DNA of 64,000 nucleotides. Origin: Wolbachia endosymbiont (group B) of Germaria angustata. GTDB taxonomy: Bacteria > Pseudomonadota > Alphaproteobacteria > Rickettsiales > Anaplasmataceae. Shown piece after piece: positions 18,652-27,774 of the stretch. Numbering within the stretch: the stretch's first letter is position 1; each line of letters begins with the position of its first letter. The DNA lies in NCBI RefSeq assembly GCF_964026725.1, contig NZ_OZ034691.1, forward strand, positions 868,001-932,000, in the 5' to 3' direction. A program made the translations under genes and the position numbers. The notes beneath the pieces were generated by a model. That model did no database searches and was not told the origin of the DNA. It saw only the letters and a list, made by a program, of their open reading frames with translations.

Positions 18652-21180
18652 TTAAGAAAAGCCCCAGTTGTCGCTAATTTTTATTTCTACTTCAAGTGGT
18701 ATAGAAATTTCTACTGCATTTTCCATTATATCTTTCATAAGTTTTGCTGTTTCTTGCACTCTGCTCTCTTCCACTTCTACAAGTAATTCATCATGAACCT
18801 GGAGGATTATTTTACCTGACTTTAACTGATCAAAAAGCCGAATCATCGCGCGTTTTATTATATCAGCGGCAGTTCCCTGCAGTGGTGCATTTATTGCTGC
18901 CCTTTCTGCAAATTGTCTTAGATAAGGAATTTTATTGTTGATGTCTCTTACAAAACATCTTCTACCAAACAAAGTCTCTACATAACCATGATTTCTCGCG
19001 ATAGATACTGCTTTTTCCATATAGACCTTTATTTCTGGGTAACAAGAAAAATAGTAATTAATGTATTCAGCAGCCTCTTGAAAGGTAATGCCAAGTCGCT
19101 TTGCAAGGCCAAATGGACTAATGCCATATATAATGCCAAAATTAATGGTTTTTGCTTTGCGTCTTAATTGCTCATCTATTTCTTGCACTCCAAAAACTTG
19201 TCTTGCAGTGATATCATGAATATCTTGCCTATTTGCAAAAGCTTCTTTAAATGCGGTAACATTTGCAACGTGTGCCAGGATTTTTAATTCTATTTGTGAA
19301 TAGTCAGCAGAAATTATCTTGCAACCTTTTGGCACAATAAAGGCTTGCCTGATAAGACTACCTTCTTCGCTTCTGATAGGAATATTTTGTAAATTAGGAT
19401 TGCTAGAGCTCAGCCTTCCAGTTGCAGTCACAGTGATTGAAAAGCTTGTATGTATCCTACCATCAAGCGGATCAACCTGTTTTATTAACGCGTCAGTATA
19501 GGTACCCTTTAATTTACTTGAATGTCGCCAACTTAAAATTTTACCTGCGATTTCTGTCCCCTCCTCTTCAAGTGCCTCTAGAACTTCAGAGTTTGTGCTA
19601 TAAGACCCAGATTTTGACTTTTTCTTTTTACTTAGCTCCATTTTATTAAACAAAACATCACTTAATTGTTTTGGCGATGCAATGTTGAATTTTTCTCCTG
19701 CTAAATTATGTATATCGTTTTCAAGTACAGCAATTAGCTGCTCAAACTTATCAGACAATTCCTGTAGTTTTTGAATATTGAGCAGTATTCCATTTTGCTC
19801 CATATCAAATATTACTTTCATGAGAGGTCTATCAAAGCGCTCGTAAATCGTAAAAAGTTTTTCCTGAAATAATCTTTGTGTCAGTTTCTCATGGATCGCT
19901 ATTAAAATTTTTGCCGAGAAAGTTTCTACATTTTTACTTAAATTGTGTGCAATTATGTTTGGAATGCTGTGATCATGCTTACCTGTGTCAAGGCTGTATG
20001 ACATGATCATCAGGTCATCAATTGAGTCTAGCACTCTCTCTATTGTAGGAAATATTTCTCTGATCTTTCTAATATCATGTACTATTTTAAGCACCCCATT
20101 TGAAAATAAAGTTGAATTTATTATAGTAAGTGCATCTTGTAGGCAGCTTTGATCTATGTAGAAAATATTATCCTCACTACAAGATAAGGAGATTTTATTC
20201 AATCTATTGTTTTCAAAGTGGCAATGAATTGCAATTTTACCTTCATATCTGCAATACTCCAAAAATTTTTCTAATTCTTCACTACTATATTCTATTTTCT
20301 CTTTTGTGCTAGATCCACTATAAGAAAAGAGCTTTTCTACTTTTCCTATCAATGAATTAAATTCATATTTCTTCAAAAAGGATAACAATTTTTCCATATT
20401 TGGAGGATGGACTTCATATTTTACAATATCATGTTGAAGATCTACTTTTTTGCATAGTGACAAAAGTTCTCTTGAAATTAGTACTTTTTCCTTATGCTCA
20501 GTAAGAATATTACGAACTCTTGTTTGCTCAATGTTATTGATGTTTTCTATAACGTTATCCAATGAATCAAATTCATCTAGTAATTTAGCTGCAGTCTTTG
20601 GCCCTATTCCTGGAACGCCTGGAATGTTATCAGATGCATCTCCAGTTAGAGAAAATAAATCAAGAAGCTTATTTGAATTTACACCAAATTTTTCTATTAC
20701 TTTTTTTTCATCTATGTATATATTTTTAATAGGATCAAATATTAAAATATTGTAATTCAAAAGTTGAAATAAGTCTTTATCTGATGAGACTACTACTACT
20801 TTAAAGTCTTCGTGGTTGGCATATTTTGCAGCTAGTGTTGCAATTATGTCATCTGCTTCATAGCCTTCAATCTCTTCATAGCTAAAGTTAAAAGCTTCTA
20901 CCGCTTCTCTCAGTATTGTAAATTGTGGAATTAGATCCTCAGGAGGTGTTACTCTGTTTGCTTTGTACTCAGAATACAAACTGTGCCTGAAATTTTTTTT
21001 GCCAGAATCAAGTGCTATAGTTAAGTAGTCCGAATGGGGAATATACTTCAGAACCATATTAAGAAAACCGTACACAGCACCTACTGGAATACCAGCTGTG
21101 GTAGTTAAATGATGTAAGACATAGTAAGCCCTGAAAAGAAAACCATAACCATCAATGATTGTGAAAGTTTTTTCTTTCAT
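18652..21180 (-). CDS. polA: DNA polymerase I, proofreading domain apparently inactive
   Basis: PolA fills gaps in repair and removes RNA primers. Residues 1-280 are the 5'-3' nuclease domain (GYGFLFRAYY, EGYEADDIIATL, TGDASDNIPGVPGIGPKTA). Residues about 300-430 align to the 3'-5' exonuclease fold but lack the metal ligands: the DxE motif is H319-C320-H321, and no counterpart to the C-terminal Asp is seen, although D369 remains. The polymerase domain is intact: DYSQIE (626-631), RRKAKTINFGIIYG (673-686) and VHDE (795-798). The 842 residues are shorter than E. coli's 928. The gene follows gatA by 111 bp on the same strand. Confidence 0.97.
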   Translation of the reverse strand: MKEKTFTIIDGYGFLFRAYYVLHHLTTTAGIPVGAVYGFLNMVLKYIPHSDYLTIALDSGKKNFRHSLYSEYKANRVTPPEDLIPQFTILREAVEAFNFSYEEIEGYEADDIIATLAAKYANHEDFKVVVVSSDKDLFQLLNYNILIFDPIKNIYIDEKKVIEKFGVNSNKLLDLFSLTGDASDNIPGVPGIGPKTAAKLLDEFDSLDNVIENINNIEQTRVRNILTEHKEKVLISRELLSLCKKVDLQHDIVKYEVHPPNMEKLLSFLKKYEFNSLIGKVEKLFSYSGSSTKEKIEYSSEELEKFLEYCRYEGKIAIHCHFENNRLNKISLSCSEDNIFYIDQSCLQDALTIINSTLFSNGVLKIVHDIRKIREIFPTIERVLDSIDDLMIMSYSLDTGKHDHSIPNIIAHNLSKNVETFSAKILIAIHEKLTQRLFQEKLFTIYERFDRPLMKVIFDMEQNGILLNIQKLQELSDKFEQLIAVLENDIHNLAGEKFNIASPKQLSDVLFNKMELSKKKKSKSGSYSTNSEVLEALEEEGTEIAGKILSWRHSSKLKGTYTDALIKQVDPLDGRIHTSFSITVTATGRLSSSNPNLQNIPIRSEEGSLIRQAFIVPKGCKIISADYSQIELKILAHVANVTAFKEAFANRQDIHDITARQVFGVQEIDEQLRRKAKTINFGIIYGISPFGLAKRLGITFQEAAEYINYYFSCYPEIKVYMEKAVSIARNHGYVETLFGRRCFVRDINNKIPYLRQFAERAAINAPLQGTAADIIKRAMIRLFDQLKSGKIILQVHDELLVEVEESRVQETAKLMKDIMENAVEISIPLEVEIKISDNWGFS

Positions 21181-21291
21181 TGTAGATATTTATGTGTGCC
21201 TTTGATGGTCTGTTATTTAGCTATAAAAATCAAGCTCTTGTTTCCTATAGCCAAAATAATCATAATGCTATAGTTACTATAAGAAAACATA

Positions 21292-22758
21292 TTACGTAAG
21301 GGAATTAACTATTCTGCCACAATTTTGCTCTATCACACTTGCCATATTTAATATTCCAGCTTCATCGTAATAATTTCCAATTACTTGCAAAGCAAGTGGT
21401 AAGCCTTCATTGGAAAGTCCAACAGGAACAGAAATAGCAGGTAACCCTGCTAAGCTTGCCGGCACGGTAAACACATCATTGATGCACATAATTAGCGGGT
21501 CTGGCTTTTCATTTAAGCCAAAAGCTTCTGTTGGAGCAGATGGCACAAGTATGTAATCTATTTTTTCAAACGCTTTTGTAAAATCATTTCTGATTAATGC
21601 CCTAATGCACTGTGCTTTTTCATAATACTCATTGTAATGATCTGAAGAAAGCGCATAAGAACCAATTAAAATTCTCCTTTTCACTTCTTTACCAAAACCT
21701 TCTGCTCTTGTTAGCGAATACATTTCTTCAAGGGTATCAGCATCAACCCTAAATCCGTAACGTACACCATCATAGCGAGCAAGATTAGATGAAGTTTCAG
21801 CAGAACAAATTAGATAGTAAACCGGTATCGCATATTTAGTATGAGGCAGAGTAATGTCAACAACTTCAGCACCATTTTCTTTTAAATTGGAAGAAACTTT
21901 TTCCCAATGATGAACGATTTCTTCTGAAATTCCATCCATTCTATATTCTTTTGGTATACCAATGCGCTTACCCTTGATATCACCATTTATAAGATTAGAG
22001 AATTTAGGCACTGGTCTTTCGCTCGATGTTGAATCTTTTTCATCATAGCCACAAATTGTTTCCAGCATTAACGCTGAATCAGAAACGGAACGAGTAATTA
22101 CTCCTGCTTGATCGAGAGAACTTGCAAACGCAATCATACCAAAACGCGAACACCTTCCATAAGTTGGCTTTATTCCCACTACTCCGCAATAAGCTGCTGG
22201 TTGACGTACAGACCCACCAGTATCGCTTCCTAATGCTCCAGCGCATAAAAACCCAGCAACTGATGCTGCAGATCCACCAGATGATCCACCAGGAACAACT
22301 TTTTCTCCGTCACTTTTTCTAATCCATACATTTTTAACAGGACCAAAATAGCTATTTGTGTTCGCAGAGCCCATAGCAAATTCATCCATGTTAAGTTTAC
22401 CAAGCATGGCTGCTCCACTTTTTAAAAGCACATTAGATACCGTAGATTCATAAGTCGGGATGAAATTTTCCAGCATTTTTGAGCATGCTGTTGTTTTTAT
22501 TCCTTGTGTACAGAATAAATCTTTAACACCAACTGGTATGCCCATAAGTGATGAAATATTATCTTTTTGTTTCAAAAAGTATTCATCTGCTATTTTAGCA
22601 GCTTTTATCGCGATTTCTGGGGTTTTTGTTACAAATGCATTTAGTTGCTCATTTTCAACTGCACTAACATGCGCTTCTACAAGCTCAACAGCAGAAAAAT
22701 CCCCCCGCCTTAGTCCATCATGCATCTCTGTAATAGTGAGCCTTCTCAATTCATTCAT
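21292..22758 (-). CDS. gatA: Glutamyl-tRNA(Gln)/aspartyl-tRNA(Asn) amidotransferase subunit A
   Basis: GatA releases ammonia from glutamine for the GatCAB complex, which converts mischarged Glu-tRNA(Gln) and Asp-tRNA(Asn). The 488 residues match the family. The amidase signature is complete: K79 in GVKDLFC, S159 in the GGSSGGSAA loop, and nucleophile S183 in GSDTGGSVRQPA. The N-terminal MNELRRLTITEMHDGL fits the usual start. Neither gatB nor gatC is nearby, so the complex is encoded at dispersed loci. The gene lies between polA and gyrB, all on the minus strand. Confidence 0.98.
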   Translation of the reverse strand: MNELRRLTITEMHDGLRRGDFSAVELVEAHVSAVENEQLNAFVTKTPEIAIKAAKIADEYFLKQKDNISSLMGIPVGVKDLFCTQGIKTTACSKMLENFIPTYESTVSNVLLKSGAAMLGKLNMDEFAMGSANTNSYFGPVKNVWIRKSDGEKVVPGGSSGGSAASVAGFLCAGALGSDTGGSVRQPAAYCGVVGIKPTYGRCSRFGMIAFASSLDQAGVITRSVSDSALMLETICGYDEKDSTSSERPVPKFSNLINGDIKGKRIGIPKEYRMDGISEEIVHHWEKVSSNLKENGAEVVDITLPHTKYAIPVYYLICSAETSSNLARYDGVRYGFRVDADTLEEMYSLTRAEGFGKEVKRRILIGSYALSSDHYNEYYEKAQCIRALIRNDFTKAFEKIDYILVPSAPTEAFGLNEKPDPLIMCINDVFTVPASLAGLPAISVPVGLSNEGLPLALQVIGNYYDEAGILNMASVIEQNCGRIVNSLT

Positions 22759-22943
22759 TAATATTCAATTTAGCGAGGCATTAATTATAACAACAATAGG
22801 ACAGAAAATCTATATATTTATGATCGAAAACGGGAATACAACCGAGATCAATTCAGATTTCTGAAATGGATTGGTTAGTAGTACGTTTTAAATAGCCGGT
22901 TTAGCACACAATGCTAAGCCATAAGGGTTTAGCGTTTCTAAAA

Positions 22944-25316
22944 TCAAATATCAACATCATGCACGTTAAGTGCATTGTTATTTATAAAGTCACGACGTGG
23001 TTCAACTATATCACCCATTAGCACCGAGAATATGCTATCTGCTTCTTCACAATCTTTTATTTCAACTTTTAGCAGAGTTCTAGTTTCTGGATTGAGTGTA
23101 GTTTCCCAAAGCTGATCAGCATTCATTTCACCAAGGCCTTTAAATCTCTGCAGAGTTAAACCTTTTTTACCATAATCCATCACTATTTTTGCGAGTGCAC
23201 TTGGAGACTTTATTTTTATTTCAGTTTCTTGCGATTGTAAAAATGAATCACCATTAAATAAGTCAATTATGTTATCAAGAGAACTCAATATATTCCGTAT
23301 TTCTTTACTTTCAAGCATACTAAGCGAGAATACATATTTGTCTGCTAACCCTTGAAACAATTTAGCAATGTGAATTTCCTCATCTTTTACTTCTACTTCC
23401 CAATTATATTCACTATACATCAATTTTAAATATTTTAATATCTCATCAGCAGACAATAGAGCATTCTTTTTGCTTAAAATTAGCAATGATTCTAAGAGAT
23501 CTTTTGGTATTTCCCTATCATAATTTTTGCTAATGTTTGAAATACTGAGGCACTTATTCAAAACGAAACGCAAATCTTTGCCTACACCATTTAATGTTAA
23601 TTTTTTAATCGCTGAATTTACTATATACTCTTCAAAAGTTTCATCATCTTTGATATAAGTATCTTTAGCATTTTTTGTAACTTTATAGAGCGGTGGCTGC
23701 GCTATGTATAAATATCCTTTTTCAATTACTTCACGCATATGTCTAAAAAAGAAAGTTAGAATCAAAGTTCTTATATGCGAGCCATCAACATCTGCGTCTG
23801 TCATAATGATAATTTTATGATACCTAGTTTTTTCAATATCGAAGTGCTCACTCCCTATTCCAGCTCCAATTGCCGTGATCAGAGAGCCAATTTCTGCAGA
23901 TGAAAAAATACGATCCAGCCCTGCACGTTCTACGTTTAGAATTTTCCCTCTTAAAGCAAGTACCGCCTGTGTTTTACGATTACGTCCCTGCTTTGCAGTA
24001 CCACCTGCGGAATTACCCTCTACTATAAACAATTCCGATAACTCAGGAACTTTTTCCTGACAATCGGCAAGCTTTCCAGGTAGAGTTGCAATATTAATAT
24101 TGTTTTTATTTTTAACTAACTCTCGTGCTTTTCTTGCGGCTTCTCTTCCTTTTGCTGACCTAATCGCTCTTTCTACTATACTTGCTGCTAACTTGGGGTC
24201 AGTTTCAAGTATTGTACTCAACTTGTCAAAAACTATGCTCTCTACAACTGCCCGCGCTTCAGAACTGACCAATTTATCTTTTGTCTGTGAAGAAAATTTA
24301 GGATCAGGCATCTTGAGAGATAAAACACAAGTTAAGCCTTCTCTAACATCTTCTCCAGTCAAATTCACTTTTGCCTTCTTCAAAAAACCTTCATTGTTTG
24401 CATAGTTATTGATACATCTGGTTAGTGCAGATCTAAACCCTGCCAAATGCGTACCACCATCCCGTTGTCTTATATTATTTGTGAAGCATAGCATATTCTC
24501 ATAGTAGGAATCATTCCACTCCATTGATATTTCTACACTGGTACCTAGATCTTTTACATTATCTCTAATGCTGGCAATTTTAGTAACATGTGTCTTATTC
24601 TTGTCTAAGTACCGTACAAAATTCGCTGTACCAAAATTATCTTCAGACTCTTTACTATCGTTAAAATGAGACTTTACATGTGGTTTATTACGGAGATCAC
24701 GCAAAATGATCTCAATATTTGAGTTTAAAAATGCCAATTCTCTGATGCGACTCTCAAGAGTGGAGTAACTAAAATCAATACTACTAAAAGTCCCCGTTGA
24801 TGGCATAAACGTTACTCTAGTTCCTCTTTTATTTGTGTTTTCATTAATTACCTTTAAAGATTCAATAGACTCACCATCTTCAAAGCGCATGAAATATTCC
24901 TTCTTATTGCGCCAGATGGTTAATTCCAGCCAACTCGATAACGCATTAACAACTGAAATTCCAACACCATGTAATCCTCCAGAAACCTTATAGGTATTGC
25001 TGTCAAATTTACCTCCTGCATGTAATTGGGTCATTATCACTTCTGCTGCTGATATCCCTTCCTCTGGGTGAATGTCTGTTGGAATGCCACGACCGTTGTC
25101 GGTTACAGAAACTGAACCATCTTCATTTATGCTAACTTCAATCTTACTGCAATACCCAGCTAAAGACTCATCTATCGCATTGTCAACAACTTCATACACC
25201 ATATGGTGCAGACCAGATCCATCATCAGTATCACCAATGTACATACCCGGACGCTTTCTCACAGCATCAAGACCTCTTAGGATTTTTATTGCGTCAGCAT
25301 TGTAGTTACTTTCCAT
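22944..25316 (-). CDS. gyrB: DNA gyrase subunit B
   Basis: GyrB supplies the ATPase of gyrase, which introduces negative supercoils. The 790 residues match the family (E. coli 804). Signatures in order are the GHKL ATPase (DNAIDESLAGYC, DNGRGIP, GGLHGVGISVVNALS), the transducer lysine loop (QTKDKL), the TOPRIM domain (FIVEGNSAGGTAKQGR, DADVDGSHIRTL) and the C-terminal GyrA-interacting tail (RFKGLGEMNADQLWETT, RRDFINNNA). TOPRIM acidic residues are present. The start gives MESNYNADAIKILRGLDAVRKRPGMYIGD, the usual N-terminus. Confidence 0.98.
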   Translation of the reverse strand: MESNYNADAIKILRGLDAVRKRPGMYIGDTDDGSGLHHMVYEVVDNAIDESLAGYCSKIEVSINEDGSVSVTDNGRGIPTDIHPEEGISAAEVIMTQLHAGGKFDSNTYKVSGGLHGVGISVVNALSSWLELTIWRNKKEYFMRFEDGESIESLKVINENTNKRGTRVTFMPSTGTFSSIDFSYSTLESRIRELAFLNSNIEIILRDLRNKPHVKSHFNDSKESEDNFGTANFVRYLDKNKTHVTKIASIRDNVKDLGTSVEISMEWNDSYYENMLCFTNNIRQRDGGTHLAGFRSALTRCINNYANNEGFLKKAKVNLTGEDVREGLTCVLSLKMPDPKFSSQTKDKLVSSEARAVVESIVFDKLSTILETDPKLAASIVERAIRSAKGREAARKARELVKNKNNINIATLPGKLADCQEKVPELSELFIVEGNSAGGTAKQGRNRKTQAVLALRGKILNVERAGLDRIFSSAEIGSLITAIGAGIGSEHFDIEKTRYHKIIIMTDADVDGSHIRTLILTFFFRHMREVIEKGYLYIAQPPLYKVTKNAKDTYIKDDETFEEYIVNSAIKKLTLNGVGKDLRFVLNKCLSISNISKNYDREIPKDLLESLLILSKKNALLSADEILKYLKLMYSEYNWEVEVKDEEIHIAKLFQGLADKYVFSLSMLESKEIRNILSSLDNIIDLFNGDSFLQSQETEIKIKSPSALAKIVMDYGKKGLTLQRFKGLGEMNADQLWETTLNPETRTLLKVEIKDCEEADSIFSVLMGDIVEPRRDFINNNALNVHDVDI

Positions 25317-25522
25317 GGAATTGCTTTATTTATAAATATTAATTAATATTACATTTGTATGTGCTGATTAGCAACATCTTTAAGTTGAGAGATAGATAAA
25401 ACATAACATATCACCTACACGAAGTGGTTTTACATGTTATTTCAATACATAAACTTAAGTTCAAATAATCATACAAAACTCTGCTTCATATTTCAAGATA
25501 AATGGCTACAATCAAATACAAT

Positions 25523-26755
25523 TTACCTTCTTCTTTCAATTGGACTTTCTAGCGCAACACAGGATAAGTTGCTCATACACTCTTCTAATATTTCATTCTT
25601 TTTATCATTGTTTAATCTATTGCTGAACTCTTGACACCTTCTCTCAAGAGCTGAATGCGTAGTCATAATATATCTTACTGTTTCAGATGATAACTCTGGT
25701 AACTCGCTACGGATCCTTTCTTGTTCTGTTCCAGAGAAATTGGTGAAATTGGCTCTGGCCATTTCAGGGAATTTTTGTGTGATCGTTTCTTTTATCATTG
25801 CTCTAGCCTCTTCTCCATCGAGTGTAATAACCACTGATGGATGTAAGCCAGATAAAGACTCAAATAATTTATTGTATGTTCCACCTGCACAACTTTGACC
25901 TTGATTACCGTAAGTTGTTGCAGCGTCTACAAGACCTTTTAAAAACATATCTTTTCTGTTTTTTATGTCTTCATCATTCAAAGGAGTTCTTTGATTTTCT
26001 GTCCCTGTATTTCTATCATTGCAGGCTTTCCAACACAAAATAGCTGCTTGCTTTAGTGTTAACTTACTATGATTGTCTTTAAAATTATCTCCTGTTCTAT
26101 TGATAAATCTTAAGCATTCAAGTGCATGAGATTTATCGCCTTCTGTAAATTCATTTGATTGTTTGATGTACTCTTCAATGTCGGTTGTGTTGCCTCTATT
26201 TAGCTGTACATAGAATTCATCTTTGCTTAAATTCTCTTTATACTTTTCTATGAGTCTATCAACACTCAAGTTTATACTAGCAACTGCACTTGGATCATGA
26301 GTAGTTTGTGCCATAAAAGGAATGGCTGCTAAATCTTGAAAGAAAATAGGCCTTTCTTCCTCTGGAATTTGTTGTATTAAATCGTTAAACTGCTGTATTT
26401 CTTCAATGAGTGATTTATTTAGCAACCATAAGCACAATATAGGCAGTACCAAAAGCACACAGGAATTAATAATGTGTATAATTAAAAAAATGCTTAATGT
26501 TATTCTAATAACATTTTTTGGCCACGCTGATAATCTTTTTTCATTTTCCCTTGGTTTGAAAAAATAATTTACTAATGATAAATACAAAGAGAGCTGTAAA
26601 AGAAGAAAAAATGAAGGAATCATACTTACTAATAAAACTATATTAATGAATCTTTTAATTTTATTAGTGTTGTTGTAAGCATTTTGCACTCTTTCTATTA
26701 AAGCCTGTACTCTATTTCTATTTTGCTGTTGATTATTATTTTGACCTGCAAACAT
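25523..26755 (-). CDS. Wolbachia-type multi-helix membrane protein, 410 aa (paralogue of the 35066 gene)
   Basis: After a Gln/Asn-rich N-terminus (NNQQQNRNR) two hydrophobic regions (about residues 39-66 and 83-115) anchor the protein. The remaining 290 residues are soluble and helical. The block beginning AAILCWKACND and running through a KNRKDMFLKGL motif, a Cys-Gly turn and FESLSGLHP matches in order LLLVLRACND, KNKKDALIANLL, a Cys turn and LSTLEGIHS of the 627-aa protein at 35066-36949. The two therefore belong to one family with membrane helices N-terminal and a conserved cytosolic (or host-facing) domain. Function unknown. Confidence 0.85.
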   Translation of the reverse strand: MFAGQNNNQQQNRNRVQALIERVQNAYNNTNKIKRFINIVLLVSMIPSFFLLLQLSLYLSLVNYFFKPRENEKRLSAWPKNVIRITLSIFLIIHIINSCVLLVLPILCLWLLNKSLIEEIQQFNDLIQQIPEEERPIFFQDLAAIPFMAQTTHDPSAVASINLSVDRLIEKYKENLSKDEFYVQLNRGNTTDIEEYIKQSNEFTEGDKSHALECLRFINRTGDNFKDNHSKLTLKQAAILCWKACNDRNTGTENQRTPLNDEDIKNRKDMFLKGLVDAATTYGNQGQSCAGGTYNKLFESLSGLHPSVVITLDGEEARAMIKETITQKFPEMARANFTNFSGTEQERIRSELPELSSETVRYIMTTHSALERRCQEFSNRLNNDKKNEILEECMSNLSCVALESPIERRR

Positions 26756-26836
26756 ACCCTATTCTAACATTAATATATCATACTATAGAAAGAATGTAAA
26801 TAAAGCAAGAAACTTATCAACTACCTGTAAAAAGCT

Positions 26837-27774
26837 TTATTTTTGCTTGATAGGAGGTTCTATCTTTGTACTTTCTACATTATTGAGAGTACTGCCTGTT
26901 TTTTGTGCAGCAATTTCTTGAATACCTTTCACAACAAAATACACTACTAGTGCTAAACCAAGAGTTATAATAGTTAGCGTAACTAATGACGCTAACTGAA
27001 CTTTGATCTCTAAACCTGTTTTTGCTTTATTCTCTCTTAGGAATCGAGCCATGACTTGATCGTTTTCCTGCATCGCAAGATCTAAAGGAGTAAGACCCTT
27101 TCCATTTTTTATATTAATGTTTGCCCCTTGCTCTAAAAGAAGCCCCGTTTTTTCTATATCACCTTCTTTTACTGTACGAAATAGACGACTTTCACCTTCT
27201 ATCTTCTCAATGTCTGCTCCATATGATCTAAGCACTTCAATGGCCTCTTCATTTCCACTATTGAGCGCAATATCCAAAGCATCCATTCCAGCTTTATTTT
27301 TGTGGTTGATAAAATTCTTCAACCGATCTCTACCAAAGCTTTCTATATATTGTTTAATGATGAGTTCCACTACTTTTCCAGGACAATTATTAGCAGCAGG
27401 AAAAAGTATTGTGTTGTTATTATTATCTTTTTTCGTTATGTCTGCTTTGAGTTTATTTATCAAATACTCGATAACTTCTATTCTGCTATCACCCTCTGCT
27501 CCAGTGCATTGCCTAATAGCTAAAAATAAAGCTGTACGCCCATTATTATCAATATCTTCAATATTCTGTCCCTTATCAACTAAGGCTTGTATTACACTTT
27601 TATTTCCATATAAAGCAGCAAGGTGAAAAGGTGTATGTCCTTCAGTGCTTTCTCTTTCATCAATTGACGCACCATTGCTAGCTAGCAATTCTATAAACTC
27701 TGGCGTGTTTTCAAAAATTGCAAGGTGCATTGGTGTTAAATCATCTTTGCCATGATTTTCAGTTTTTGCGTTAA
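26837..27774 (-). pseudogene. Ankyrin-repeat protein, exon 2 (C-terminal part; gene split by a group II intron)
   Basis: This is the downstream part of an ankyrin gene interrupted at 27774/27775. It holds at least five ankyrin units (DLTPMHLAIFENTPEFIELLAS, GHTPFHLAALYGNKSVIQAL, GRTALFLAIRQC, MDALDIALNSGNEEAIEVLR, LTPLDLAMQENDQVMARFL), a hydrophobic helix (LVTLTIITLGLALVVYFVV) and a short Lys-ending tail. Joining codon G of exon 1 (29637) to TT of this exon restores Asp-Val-Asn-Ala, the consensus ankyrin turn GADVNA, in frame, giving 346 residues. If the intron splices, the gene is functional; otherwise it is disrupted. Translation from an internal start is also possible. Confidence 0.85.
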
